From Edaphobacter acidisoli (GTDB lineage: Bacteria > Acidobacteriota > Terriglobia > Terriglobales > Acidobacteriaceae), in NCBI RefSeq assembly GCF_014642855.1, contig NZ_BMJB01000001.1:744001-808000 (forward strand): a stretch of 64,000 bases of DNA, given 5' to 3'. Of the stretch, positions 7,517 through 16,954 are shown piece after piece. The notes below the pieces were generated by a model. The model saw nothing but the letters and a program-made list of their open reading frames with translations. It ran no database searches and had not been told where the DNA came from. A program made the position numbers and the translations under genes. Numbering within the stretch: the first letter of the stretch is position 1; every line of letters starts with the position of its first letter.

Positions 7517-9073
7517 CTACCTCACCCAAGCTTCCCGCAGAAAATCAAAAGTCCCCGAGGTATTCGTCCTCACACCCTCAATTCTGCGTGTGTGAACCAC
7601 CTCATTGTTTGGGTACCAGAGCGGAATTGAAGGCAACTCGTCTGACAGAATCTTCTGTACCTCGACATAATTGGTTCGGCGCGCCACCTGGTTCGGTTCA
7701 GCAGCCGCAGCGATGAGCAGAGAATCAACACGCGGATTCACATAATGCCCGCGGTTTGCGCCGCTCGGTGGGAAGCTCCTCGACGAATATGCATAGCGGA
7801 AGATATCCGGATCTTCGTTGCTGCCAATCCAGCGCAACACATAAAGCTGAAATGCTCCATGTGTCACATCCGAGTAGAAAGTTCCAAACTCGGCAGATCG
7901 TATCTCTAGACGAATGCCAGCAGCGCGCAACTGCTGCTGCAGTACATCGGCGAGCAGCCGAGTTGTTTCATCGGTTGAAGTCTTGATGGTGAGCGTCAGG
8001 CGCACTCCGCTCCTGCTTGGATGAAAACCTGCCTCGTCAAGTAGTTGCTCTGCTCGTGCGATGCTGTGTGGATACTGCTCCAGATTTCGGGGATGTGCAG
8101 CGGCCCAATGTCCGATGGGAAGAAGAGTATCGGCGAGCACGGCCTGTCCGCGCCAGATTGCATCGACGATAGCTTTACGGTCGAGCGCATAGGCGATTGC
8201 CTGTCGTACTCGCTTGTCCTGTAGCAGTGGATCGGTGACGTTGAAGGTCATATACATCACTGCTGAGTTCGGGCCTGACTCGATTACGAGGTTTGGCACA
8301 TGAGATAGCTCGTGCAGCATGTCCGGTGTGATGACATTGCTGGCGAGATCGGCGGAACCCTTTTGGAGCTCGAGCGCGCTAGTGATGGTGTCGGGAGTTA
8401 CCTGAAAGACGACGCGTTCGATTCTGTGTCCGCCTGTCGGGGGAGTGGGAACGCCTGCCCAGTAGCTGTCGTTCCGCTCAAGGATTACGTCTTTGTCCTG
8501 CACTGCGCTGACAAACTTGTACGGTCCCGATCCGATTGGATGTAGCCCGAAGTCGCGGCCAGAGCCACGTGGTACTACACCGAATAGTCCATCGCTCAGG
8601 TTGAAGAGCAGACCCGGGTCAGGGCGCTTCAGGTGCACAACAACGGTCAGGCGATCAGGAGTGTCGATGCTGCTGACCGATGCGAACGCTCCGCCCTTTG
8701 CTGTGATGAGTGTTCCATCGATCATACTGCGGATCGTCCATGCAACATCCGCTGCCTCGAGCGAGCGTCCGTCATGGAAATGTACGCCATCGCGCAGATG
8801 GAATATCCATGTCAGTGGATCAGTCTGTTCCCAACTGGTTGCAAGCCACGGACGCAGGTTGTAATGATCGTCTTTTCTTACGAGAGCGTCGAAGATTAAC
8901 CCACCTATCCGCTCGGACTGTGCATCCGTTCCCTGGCGAAGGTCGAGATTATCCGGACTGCTTTCGATGATCATCACAACGGTGGAAGGGGATTTTGCCG
9001 CTTTTTTGCAGCCGATTGCGAAGAGACAAAGTGCAGCAAGAAACAGTCCACAGATGCGCCAGAAGGTTCTCAT
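7517..9073 (-). CDS. ABC transporter substrate-binding lipoprotein, peptide/nickel family (SBP_bac_5)
   Basis: 518 residues. The N-terminus FLAALCLFAIGCKK is a lipoprotein signal with lipobox AIGC, so the protein is anchored in the periplasm. The rest fits the DppA/OppA family: EQTDPLTWIFHLRDGVHFHDGRSLEAADVAWTIRSM near residue 95, KRVRQAIAYALDRKAIVDAIWRGQA near residue 290, and DELPSIPLWYPNNEVVHT near the end. No permease or ATPase follows. The gene overlaps anmK by four bases (ATGA), so it is co-translated with a wall-recycling kinase; a role in binding murein peptides, as for MppA, is an inference. Confidence 0.88.
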   Translation of the reverse strand: MRTFWRICGLFLAALCLFAIGCKKAAKSPSTVVMIIESSPDNLDLRQGTDAQSERIGGLIFDALVRKDDHYNLRPWLATSWEQTDPLTWIFHLRDGVHFHDGRSLEAADVAWTIRSMIDGTLITAKGGAFASVSSIDTPDRLTVVVHLKRPDPGLLFNLSDGLFGVVPRGSGRDFGLHPIGSGPYKFVSAVQDKDVILERNDSYWAGVPTPPTGGHRIERVVFQVTPDTITSALELQKGSADLASNVITPDMLHELSHVPNLVIESGPNSAVMYMTFNVTDPLLQDKRVRQAIAYALDRKAIVDAIWRGQAVLADTLLPIGHWAAAHPRNLEQYPHSIARAEQLLDEAGFHPSRSGVRLTLTIKTSTDETTRLLADVLQQQLRAAGIRLEIRSAEFGTFYSDVTHGAFQLYVLRWIGSNEDPDIFRYAYSSRSFPPSGANRGHYVNPRVDSLLIAAAAEPNQVARRTNYVEVQKILSDELPSIPLWYPNNEVVHTRRIEGVRTNTSGTFDFLREAWVR

Positions 9074-10254
9074 CCGTGCGTAATCCTACCTAATACGACG
9101 TTGCGCGAAGCTCCAGTGGCAGAAGGAATATTGCCTGGGAAAGCAAACCATGTCAGCCACGCAAGCAGTGCAAAGGCAACAGCTTCTTTGGCCTGAGAAG
9201 GGATTCCCAATTCTTCCATCAATCGCACCTTCACGCCTTGCGGCGCTAATTCTTTTCGTAGTATTGCCATCAATGCGACGTTTTTCGCGCCACCTCCGGC
9301 GACGACGAACTCTGTCGTTGCTTTCAGGGCATGGCGCAAGAGGTGTGGCGCGGCGAAGCCTCGATACGCATCGGCAATAGACTTTGCGGTCAACGCCGTT
9401 GCCGTGGCGACGATGTCTGCATCGGTTGCCCTGGCTTTGTGACATTGCTTGATGAACCGCGAGACGAACGCCTCTCCAAACTCTTCACGTCCGCAGGACT
9501 TTGGAGGCGGAAAAGAGAAGTAGGGTTCGCGTAAGGTGTGCTGCACAACAGCGTCGACTACACGACCTCGCAGAGCTGTAGCTCCTGCTCGATCGAATGG
9601 TTTGTTGAATAAACGCATCATGCAACCGTCTATCACCATGTTTGCGGGGCCTGTGTCGAAGGCAAGAAGTGACTCCGCGGAGGCACCAGCAGGAATGGCT
9701 GTCAAGTTACCGATTCCGCCGAGATTTTGCAGCACACGGTTTGTCTTTGGTGAGCTGAACATGACGTAGTCAAGCATTGGCACAAGTGGTGCGCCTTGTC
9801 CTCCCGCTGCCATGTCGGCGGGACGAAAGTCGCTCACAACCGGGATACGGAGGCGCTCTGCTATGACGCTGGATTCGCCTGATTGCCAGGTGCAGCGCAC
9901 AGGTACGCCAAGATATCTCGTAGCGACGCCCTGGTGATAGAGCGTTTGGCCGTGGCAACCAACTAACTCGACCTTGGTGCCTGACTTTGCTTGCGTCTTG
10001 GACACGGCTTCGGCGTATATCTCACCGAGTCGCCAGTTCAGGCGCGAGAGATCGGCAACCGAAATAGACTTTGCGTTCATCGCGGCAAGCACGGCTTCGC
10101 GCACATTTTTCGGATAAGAAAAGCCTGCGTGATGGAGGAGTTTTATGCGAGGTGTGCCGCTCCTAGATGAAGCTGGGGAGATTTTGCATAGAGCCACATC
10201 CACTCCGTCGGCGGATGTGCCGCTCATGATGCCTGCCACAACCATGCTCTTCAT
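9070..10254 (-). CDS. anmK: anhydro-N-acetylmuramic acid kinase
   Basis: 394 residues. AnmK cleaves the 1,6-anhydro ring of anhMurNAc and phosphorylates it to MurNAc-6-phosphate in peptidoglycan recycling. Recognised segments: GIMSGTSADGVDVAL at the N-terminus, LVGCHGQTLYH, LLAFDTGPANMVIDGCM, and FVVAGGGAKNVALMA. Length is slightly above the usual 370. It overlaps the stop of mutS upstream and the start of the solute-binding protein downstream by ATGA, so the three genes form one operon. Confidence 0.95.
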   Translation of the reverse strand: MKSMVVAGIMSGTSADGVDVALCKISPASSRSGTPRIKLLHHAGFSYPKNVREAVLAAMNAKSISVADLSRLNWRLGEIYAEAVSKTQAKSGTKVELVGCHGQTLYHQGVATRYLGVPVRCTWQSGESSVIAERLRIPVVSDFRPADMAAGGQGAPLVPMLDYVMFSSPKTNRVLQNLGGIGNLTAIPAGASAESLLAFDTGPANMVIDGCMMRLFNKPFDRAGATALRGRVVDAVVQHTLREPYFSFPPPKSCGREEFGEAFVSRFIKQCHKARATDADIVATATALTAKSIADAYRGFAAPHLLRHALKATTEFVVAGGGAKNVALMAILRKELAPQGVKVRLMEELGIPSQAKEAVAFALLAWLTWFAFPGNIPSATGASRNVVLGRITHG

Positions 10255-12902
10255 GCGCCTTTGATCTCCTTCTGAAGATCTGCCAATAGGTTGAGCGCGT
10301 CGCGGGGAGTGAGTCCGTCCACATCGAGCTCGCTCAGCCTGTCGACAATCGTCTGTGAGAGCGGAGTGAACATCGTCATTTGCAACTGCGGTGCGGAAGC
10401 AGCTTCGCGCACCTGCTGCGATTCCGCCCGTTCGTGAAGTTTTAGCACTTCGCGCGCTCGCGAAATTACCCCCGAAGGCAATCCAGCGAGCCGGGCTACT
10501 TCGATGCCGTAGCTCTTGCTTGCCGGGCCAGATTCGACAGTGTGGAGGAAGACTATTCCGCCTGCAGTTTCCTTCACCGTGACTCGCAGGTTTTTGAGGT
10601 GGTCGAGCTTTTCGGATAGAAGCGTCAATTCATGGTAGTGGGTGGCGAAGAGGGTTCGTGCGCCAACGTGATTATGCAGATATTCGACGGTGGCCCACGC
10701 GAGCGACAGGCCATCGTAGGTTGCAGTGCCGCGGCCCATCTCGTCGAGTAGCACGAGCGAGCGCGCTGTGGCTGTGTTCAGGATGGCGGCGGTTTCGGTC
10801 ATCTCCACCATAAATGTGGAGCGACCCCGCGCCACGTTATCACTTGCGCCGATGCGCGTATAGATGCGGTCTACGAGGCCAAGCCGCATCTGCTCGGCGG
10901 GAACGAAGCAGCCCATCTGCGCCATGATGACAAGCAGCGCGGTCTGTCGCAGGTAAGTAGATTTGCCGCCCATGTTGGGGCCGGTGATCAGCAGAACGGA
11001 TGGGCCGCTGTCCGCGTCGAGATGCACTGAGTTCGGTATGAACCTTCCGCTCCCGGACTCTTCCATGCGCCGCTCGACGACAGGGTGCCGAGCGTTGACG
11101 AACTCGAGCACGCCGCTTACTTCGACTGCGGGGCGTGTCCATCCGCGCAGCGCGGCCAGGTGAGCGAAGCAGCTGAGCAGGTCGATCTCGGCTACACGGC
11201 GCGCTGTTTCGCGCACGCGGGCTGCGGAGGCGAGGAGTTGACGGCGTAATTCGGCAAAGATCCTGCGCTCGATCTCGCCGCTCCGCTCCTGCGCGGTCAG
11301 GATTTTGGTCTCGTACTCCTTGAGTTCAGGCGTGGTGAATCGTTCGGCGTTCACCAGTGTTTGCTTGCGTTCGTAGTCGGCGGGGACGGCCTTTGCATTG
11401 GACTTCGTGACTTCGATGTAGTAGCCGAAGACATTGTTGAAGCGGACTTTGAGCGAGGTGATGCCTGTCCGTTGGCGTTCGCGTTCTTCGATGGCCGCAA
11501 GAGCCTGCCTGCCGCTGCGGCTGAGTTCGCGGAGTTCGTCCAACTCCGCATCAACACCAGGACGGATTGCTCCTCCATCAGAAAGTGAGGCCGGAGGCTC
11601 TTCGGCGATGGCGCCCACGATCATCTCGTGGATGTCTTGGAGGGGATCGAGGCTTGCTGCCAAATCGCGCCAACGGGTGACCTGCAATTGTTTTGTCGCT
11701 TGGGCCAGGTCAGGCAAGCACTTTAGTGTTCCGGCCAGCGCCATGACCTCGCGCGGGCCCGCTGAATCGAGCGCCACGCGGCTAAGCAGGCGTTCCATGT
11801 CGAGAATGCCGTCCATTGCACGGCGAAGCTCTTCGCGGTGCCGCAGGTTAGTTGCTGCTTCAGCCACGGCTTCGAGCCTGGCTTCAATCTCAGCCAACTC
11901 ACTGGCTGGACGAAGCAGAGAGGCGCGCAGGAGTCGCTTGCCCATTGGAGTCGAACAGGCGTCGAGTGTATAGAAGAGCGTTGTCTGTACCGACTCGCCC
12001 GAGAAGAGTGGTTCGACTAGTTCAAGGTTGCGCACGCTGACGGCGTCGAGTTCGAGGCAACTGGAGCGCTCGTAGAAGCGCAGGCCGTCGACGTGTTCGA
12101 GGCCGCCCTGCTTGGTCTCGCGCATGTAGTGCAGAAGAGCGCCTGCTGCTGTAGCTGCGAGCTCATGTCCACCCAGACCCATTCCATCGAGCGAGTGGAC
12201 GCGGAAGTGATGTTGTACGAGCGGCACGGCGTAGTTGGTGGTGAAGACCCACTCATCGACTGAAGTCTTCGTGCGGATGCTGTTCAACATGGTGGATTCA
12301 TCGGATTCTTCGCCGACAAGGTCTACTCCGCCCAGCAAGCCTTTGCCATAGAGCAGTTCCACGGGTCGCACACGTCCAATTTCGTCCAGAAGCATTGTCC
12401 ACGCATGTTCGCCACTGAATTCGGTGGCGCGAAACTCGCCGGTGGAGAGATCAAGCAGCGCTAGCCCGCAATGTTGATGTGTGGCGCTGCCCGTTACGCA
12501 GATGCTAGCGAGATAGTTGCTCTGCTCGGCGCTAAGTGAAGGATCGAGTGCGGTGCCGGGGGTGAGGACGCGGGTCACCCCGCGGTGCACGAGCGTTTTG
12601 GCGAGCTTGGGATCCTCCATCTGTTCGCAGATAGCGACGCGATAGCCTTTGCGCAGCAGGCGTTGCAGATACGTTTCCGCTGCATGATAGGGGACACCGC
12701 ACATCGGCACGGACTTTGCCTTATCGCGTGCTGTCAGAGCCAGTTGCAGCTCTTTCGAAGCCAGTACGGCATCTTCGTAGAACAGCTCGTAGAAGTCGCC
12801 CATGCGAAAGAAGACGAGCGCATCGGGATGGGCATCCTTTGCGGCGCGGTACTGACGCATCGCGGGGGTTAGTGTAGTTTCGTTGGCCGTTTCCTTGCTC
12901 AT
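10251..12902 (-). CDS. mutS: DNA mismatch repair protein MutS
   Basis: 883 residues from the ATG at 12902 (a GTG at 12929 is also in frame). MutS binds mismatches as a dimer and couples ATP hydrolysis to repair. Visible: mismatch-binding N-terminus with the Phe-x-Glu signature (FFRMGDFYELFYEDA), connector and lever domains, Walker A GPNMGGKST, Walker B LVLLDEMGRGTATYDG, signature MVEMTETAAIL, and ATHYHEL. Full length for MutS1. First gene of the mutS-anmK-binding protein operon. No mutL lies in the window. Confidence 0.97.
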   Translation of the reverse strand: MSKETANETTLTPAMRQYRAAKDAHPDALVFFRMGDFYELFYEDAVLASKELQLALTARDKAKSVPMCGVPYHAAETYLQRLLRKGYRVAICEQMEDPKLAKTLVHRGVTRVLTPGTALDPSLSAEQSNYLASICVTGSATHQHCGLALLDLSTGEFRATEFSGEHAWTMLLDEIGRVRPVELLYGKGLLGGVDLVGEESDESTMLNSIRTKTSVDEWVFTTNYAVPLVQHHFRVHSLDGMGLGGHELAATAAGALLHYMRETKQGGLEHVDGLRFYERSSCLELDAVSVRNLELVEPLFSGESVQTTLFYTLDACSTPMGKRLLRASLLRPASELAEIEARLEAVAEAATNLRHREELRRAMDGILDMERLLSRVALDSAGPREVMALAGTLKCLPDLAQATKQLQVTRWRDLAASLDPLQDIHEMIVGAIAEEPPASLSDGGAIRPGVDAELDELRELSRSGRQALAAIEERERQRTGITSLKVRFNNVFGYYIEVTKSNAKAVPADYERKQTLVNAERFTTPELKEYETKILTAQERSGEIERRIFAELRRQLLASAARVRETARRVAEIDLLSCFAHLAALRGWTRPAVEVSGVLEFVNARHPVVERRMEESGSGRFIPNSVHLDADSGPSVLLITGPNMGGKSTYLRQTALLVIMAQMGCFVPAEQMRLGLVDRIYTRIGASDNVARGRSTFMVEMTETAAILNTATARSLVLLDEMGRGTATYDGLSLAWATVEYLHNHVGARTLFATHYHELTLLSEKLDHLKNLRVTVKETAGGIVFLHTVESGPASKSYGIEVARLAGLPSGVISRAREVLKLHERAESQQVREAASAPQLQMTMFTPLSQTIVDRLSELDVDGLTPRDALNLLADLQKEIKGA

Positions 12903-13048
12903 AGTTACGGAACCGTCAGGATATCGCACTACGGGCTGGGTTTATCCGTCTCGCTAATCGACCAGCCCATCGGTAGGCAGGCGGCTCGAGGCGATATACT
13001 TAAAGCTCACGAATTCAACGGTGAAAGCGCACTGGTTCAGCACACTGT

Positions 13049-13858
13049 ATGTCCCTTTTCTGGCTCAGAGTCGCGGTTTTTCTGTACGGTCTGGCCGCGC
13101 TCGCCGTTCTTCCCGCAGCGCTCTATGAACGGCCCAGGTGGCGTCATGTGGCCATCCCGACGGCAACGGCTGCATTCTTCTTTCACTTCGTCTCGTTGGC
13201 GGAGATGCTGAATGCCGCGCATCATCGCCTTCCTGTCGACGCGCATGAGTTGCAGGTGCTCGTGGCATTGCTCCTTGCAGCAGCTTTCCTGACGGTCTAC
13301 TGGCGATACGGCACAGTCTCGCTCGGCGTTTTTGTCCTGCCCATCGTCTTTCTCTTGGGATTGATCCCGGCGTTTGCTCCCGATCAGCAGCAGGCAGGTC
13401 TTGTTTTGAATAGCAGCATCTGGATCTTTCTCCACATCGCGTTAATTCTGGCGGCGTATGCCGCACTCTTTCTGAGTTTGCTTGCATCGCTGCTCTATCT
13501 CGTTCAAGAGAGGCTATTGAAGCAGAAGAAACCAGGAATTCAGTGGCTGCCGCCGCTCGAAACTACCGATCAGATAGCCCTCAAAACGTTGCTGTTCGGC
13601 TTTCCCTGCATGACTGCAGGCCTGCTGATCGGTTCCTTGGTCGCGCAGGCGACGATTGGGGCAAGCTATTTCCGTGACCCGAAGATTTTGCTCGCCTTCG
13701 GGATGTGGCTAGCCTATGTAGTGATGATCTTCATCCGCCGCCACTCCGGACTGCGCGGACGCCGGGCGGTCTATCTCTCGAGCTTCGTCTTCCTCATCAT
13801 CCTCACCGTCTGGGCTGCAAATCAGTTCAGTGCCGTCCACAGGTTTACCGCGCCATGA
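13049..13858 (+). CDS. HemX/CcsA-like cytochrome c assembly membrane protein
   Basis: 269 residues, about eight predicted membrane helices (for example LFWLRVAVFLYGLAALAVLPAA, LGVFVLPIVFLLGLIPAF, IFLHIALILAAYAALFLSLLASLLYL, LLFGFPCMTAGLLIGSLVAQA). This is the CcsA/HemX topology; the invariant tryptophan-rich WWD motif of true heme handlers is not evident, which points to the HemX branch that sits before hemA and is thought to affect glutamyl-tRNA reductase level or heme handling. The stop codon overlaps the hemA start by four bases (ATGA), so the two are translationally coupled. Confidence 0.85.
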   Translation: MSLFWLRVAVFLYGLAALAVLPAALYERPRWRHVAIPTATAAFFFHFVSLAEMLNAAHHRLPVDAHELQVLVALLLAAAFLTVYWRYGTVSLGVFVLPIVFLLGLIPAFAPDQQQAGLVLNSSIWIFLHIALILAAYAALFLSLLASLLYLVQERLLKQKKPGIQWLPPLETTDQIALKTLLFGFPCMTAGLLIGSLVAQATIGASYFRDPKILLAFGMWLAYVVMIFIRRHSGLRGRRAVYLSSFVFLIILTVWAANQFSAVHRFTAP

Positions 13859-15117
13859 GTCAGGCCAGACAAATCAGCCTTGTGCTGCTCGGAGTCAATC
13901 ACAACACCGCCCCCATCGAGGTGCGGGAGCGGTTGGCGATTCCATCGGGCAGCCTCGCCGATGCGACGCGCACGTTGGTGCATCAGCCCGGTATCCGCGA
14001 AGGGCTGATTCTATCTACCTGCAATCGTGTCGAGTTGGTCACGCTCCAGGAGGATTCGTCCGAATCCGATGGCAAGGCGGATCTTTTGCGCTTCCTGCAC
14101 GAGTATTTCAGCGTACCGCCAGGAGAGATTCAACCACATCTTTATGAATTCCGAGAGCGAGAAGCGGTCAGGCACCTCTTCCGTGTCGCCAGTTCGCTGG
14201 ACAGCATGGTCGTGGGAGAGCCGCAGATTTTGGGACAGGTCAAGGAATCCTACACTGTCGCACGAGAGGTCGGGGCAGTTGCGGGCAACCTTGAGGGACT
14301 TTTGCAGCGGGCGTTTACCGTGGCAAAGAGAATTCGTAATGAGACGCAGATTGGCTCTAGTTCTGTTTCAATCGCTTCTGTCGCTGTAGATCTTGCATTG
14401 AAGATATTTGGTTCCTTGGAGGGCAAGACCATTCTGTTAGTGGGCGCGGGCAAAATGTCGGAGCTTGCGGCACGGCACCTGATTCAACAGGGAGCATCGA
14501 CTATCCTAGTCGCTAACCGTACACAGGTGCGTGCCGAGAAGATTGCCGAAGAGCTTGCTGGCCCGAAAATTCATACAGAAGCTATTGCATTTAGTGATCT
14601 CCACGCCCAGGCGGCGCGCGCCGATATCGTGATATCGAGCACCGGCTCCTCTGAAAAGATATTCCATGCGTCACACGGGCAGCACTTCCTGCAGCAGCGT
14701 CGGAACCGCCCGATGTTCTTTATCGACATTGCCGTCCCGCGCGACGTAGATCCCGGCCTGAACGAAGTCGAAGGATGCTTCGTCTACGATATTGACGATC
14801 TGCAGCAGGTTGCGCAGGCTAATCTTGCTGACCGCGCGCGTGAGGCGGAGGTAGCTGAGAATATCGTCAGTAAAGAGGTCGACAAGTATCAGCAGCGGCT
14901 GCAATCGCGTGACGCGGTGCCTGCTATTGTTGCGCTGCAACAGAACGCGGAGGCGATCCGTGTGGCCGAGTTAGAGCGACTGCAATCGAAGATGGCTGGT
15001 TTGACGCCGCAGCAGCGCGAGGCGGTCGAGGCGCTGACACGGTCGCTGACGGCGAAGCTGCTGCATCCGCAGTTGGTCGCGCTGCGCGAAGCGGCACGCT
15101 CGAAGGACGCGGAGTAG
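13855..15117 (+). CDS. hemA: glutamyl-tRNA reductase
   Basis: 420 residues from the ATG at 13855, which overlaps the HemX-like gene; an open extension upstream is spurious. The enzyme reduces Glu-tRNA(Glu) to glutamate-1-semialdehyde with NADPH, the first committed step of C5-pathway tetrapyrrole synthesis. Signatures: LGVNHNTAPIEVRERLA, catalytic-cysteine segment LSTCNRVEL, VGEPQILGQVKESY, NADPH site LLVGAGKMSELAARHL, and IDIAVPRDVDP. Presence of hemA means the cell uses the C5 route. Confidence 0.96.
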   Translation: MSQARQISLVLLGVNHNTAPIEVRERLAIPSGSLADATRTLVHQPGIREGLILSTCNRVELVTLQEDSSESDGKADLLRFLHEYFSVPPGEIQPHLYEFREREAVRHLFRVASSLDSMVVGEPQILGQVKESYTVAREVGAVAGNLEGLLQRAFTVAKRIRNETQIGSSSVSIASVAVDLALKIFGSLEGKTILLVGAGKMSELAARHLIQQGASTILVANRTQVRAEKIAEELAGPKIHTEAIAFSDLHAQAARADIVISSTGSSEKIFHASHGQHFLQQRRNRPMFFIDIAVPRDVDPGLNEVEGCFVYDIDDLQQVAQANLADRAREAEVAENIVSKEVDKYQQRLQSRDAVPAIVALQQNAEAIRVAELERLQSKMAGLTPQQREAVEALTRSLTAKLLHPQLVALREAARSKDAE

Positions 15118-15180
15118 GGAACCATTCAGCAAGGGGTTTCGTATTCTGGATTCATTCGTATTTCTCAATTTTGAGGTTCC

Positions 15181-16149
15181 ATGAGCAACGTGCAGCACAG
15201 TTCCGAAGACATAATCCGTATCGGCAGCAGGGGCTCTCAACTCGCACTATGGCAGGCCAATCACGTCATGGAGGCGCTTCGCGCCGCCGGGTATCGTGCC
15301 GAGATTGAGATCATCCGCACGACCGGTGACCGCATGCAGCAGCCAGGGTTCGTCCCGCCCGCAAACCTCGATGGCAAGGGTATCTTCATCAAAGAAATCG
15401 AAGAGGCGCTCGAACAGGGAAGGATCGACTTGGCCGTCCACAGCTTGAAGGACCTGCCTACTGAGCTTGCTCCACAGTTCACGCTCGCTGCGATTCCCAG
15501 GCGTGCTGACGCGCGCGACGTGTGGGTGTGCGAGCAGTATTGGGGACTCCACACACTGCCTGAGGGGGGGCGTATAGGCACCACCAGTCCACGTCGCCGC
15601 GCACAACTGCTCGCGCTGCGTCCAGACGTGCAGTTTGTCGAAGTGCGTGGAAACATCGACACCCGCCTCCGTAAACTCGAAGAGGGCCAGTGCGACGCGC
15701 TCGTGTTGGCTGCCGCCGGCCTTGATCGTCTCGGACGCACGGAGAACGTCCATTATCGCTTCCGTCCGGATGAGCTTTGTCCCGCGCCAGGTCAGGGTGC
15801 TCTTGCGATCGAGACGCTCAGTGCCTCTAGCGCGCGTAACCTCTTCATCCGCGATTCAGTCGCGTTTCTCGACCACGCTCCGACACGCTTTGCCGTGGAA
15901 GCGGAACGCGTGGTCCTCGACGCTCTGGGCGGGGGCTGCTCGCTCCCAATCGGTGTGCATTGTATTCCTCCATGCGAAGACAACGGCAAATGGCGCATGA
16001 TCGCCCAAGTGGTCGCTCCGGACGGTGAAGCCGTAGTGACGGTCGAGGCCGAAGCCGCGCATGCCACGGATCCTTGTGCGCTGGGAGACCAGGTAGCCGA
16101 CGAGTTGAAATCCCGAGGTGCGCTCGACTTGCTTGCCTCCACAGCCTGA
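15181..16149 (+). CDS. hemC: hydroxymethylbilane synthase (porphobilinogen deaminase)
   Basis: 322 residues. It condenses four porphobilinogens to hydroxymethylbilane. Recognised: RIGSRGSQLALWQANHV, HSLKDLPTELAPQF, IGTTSPRRRAQLL, EVRGNIDTRLRKLEEGQCDALVLAAAGLDRLG, and the dipyrromethane-cofactor cysteine in LGGGCSLPIGVHC. It lies 63 bases after hemA and just before hemD in the same direction. Confidence 0.97.
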   Translation: MSNVQHSSEDIIRIGSRGSQLALWQANHVMEALRAAGYRAEIEIIRTTGDRMQQPGFVPPANLDGKGIFIKEIEEALEQGRIDLAVHSLKDLPTELAPQFTLAAIPRRADARDVWVCEQYWGLHTLPEGGRIGTTSPRRRAQLLALRPDVQFVEVRGNIDTRLRKLEEGQCDALVLAAAGLDRLGRTENVHYRFRPDELCPAPGQGALAIETLSASSARNLFIRDSVAFLDHAPTRFAVEAERVVLDALGGGCSLPIGVHCIPPCEDNGKWRMIAQVVAPDGEAVVTVEAEAAHATDPCALGDQVADELKSRGALDLLASTA

Positions 16150-16180
16150 GTCGAGCACAATTGAGTACCGAGCCTCCGGT

Positions 16181-16945
16181 ATGGACGTGCCTCCCCTCAG
16201 CCAAAGACGCATCCTGGTCACACGCACGCGGCAGCAAGCCTCGGAGCTTGCCGCACGTCTCGAATCACTGGGCGCGTCTGCCATTCTCATTCCGACGATA
16301 GAGATCGTTCCGCCAGAATCCTATTCCGCGCTCGACACAGCCTTGAGCAAACTTGATCGCTACAACTGGCTGCTCTTCACCAGTGCAAACGCAGTGGAGG
16401 TATTTCATCGTAGGTGGGACAGGGTATCCATTCCACCTCGCATCGCCGTCATTGGACCGGCCACGGCGCACGCGGTCGAGTCACTTGGACTTAGAGCCGA
16501 CCTGATCCCCGAGCGCTACGTCGCCGAATCGCTGGCCTCCGAGCTTGCACCCTACGCCGCGAAGTCGCGAATGCTGCTCGTGCGTGCCGCAGAGGCCCGC
16601 GACGTTCTCCCTGAGACCCTCCGCGCCGCTGGTGCCGAGGTCACCATCGCGGAAGCCTATCGCAACCAGATTCCTGCCGGATCGGTTGTGGCGCTCCAGT
16701 CGCTCTTTGCTGACGCCAGTTCATTCCCCGATGCGATAACGTTCACCAGTTCTTCTACCGCGCGTAATTTATTCACCTTGCTTGAAGCAGGAGGGATAAA
16801 ACTGCCAGAAAAGATCATTCGTGCGTCTATCGGTCCAATTACGAGTCAGACGCTGCACGAATTGGGACATCCACCGCACGTCGAGGCTGCAAGCCATACG
16901 ATTCCTGCGCTCGTGCAGTCTCTTGTAGTGCACTTTGCCGCCTAA
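16181..16945 (+). CDS. hemD: uroporphyrinogen-III synthase
   Basis: 254 residues from the ATG at 16181. It cyclises hydroxymethylbilane with D-ring inversion. The family is poorly conserved, but the two Rossmann-like lobes are visible: RRILVTRTRQQASELAARLESLGASAILIPTIEI, WLLFTSANAVEVF, then the second lobe RMLLVRAAEARDVLPETLRAAGAEVTIAEAYR and AITFTSSSTARNLFTLL. Position right after hemC supports it. A start at 16118 would overlap hemC but adds residues without family character. Confidence 0.9.
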   Translation: MDVPPLSQRRILVTRTRQQASELAARLESLGASAILIPTIEIVPPESYSALDTALSKLDRYNWLLFTSANAVEVFHRRWDRVSIPPRIAVIGPATAHAVESLGLRADLIPERYVAESLASELAPYAAKSRMLLVRAAEARDVLPETLRAAGAEVTIAEAYRNQIPAGSVVALQSLFADASSFPDAITFTSSSTARNLFTLLEAGGIKLPEKIIRASIGPITSQTLHELGHPPHVEAASHTIPALVQSLVVHFAA

Positions 16946-16954
16946 GCAACAAGC

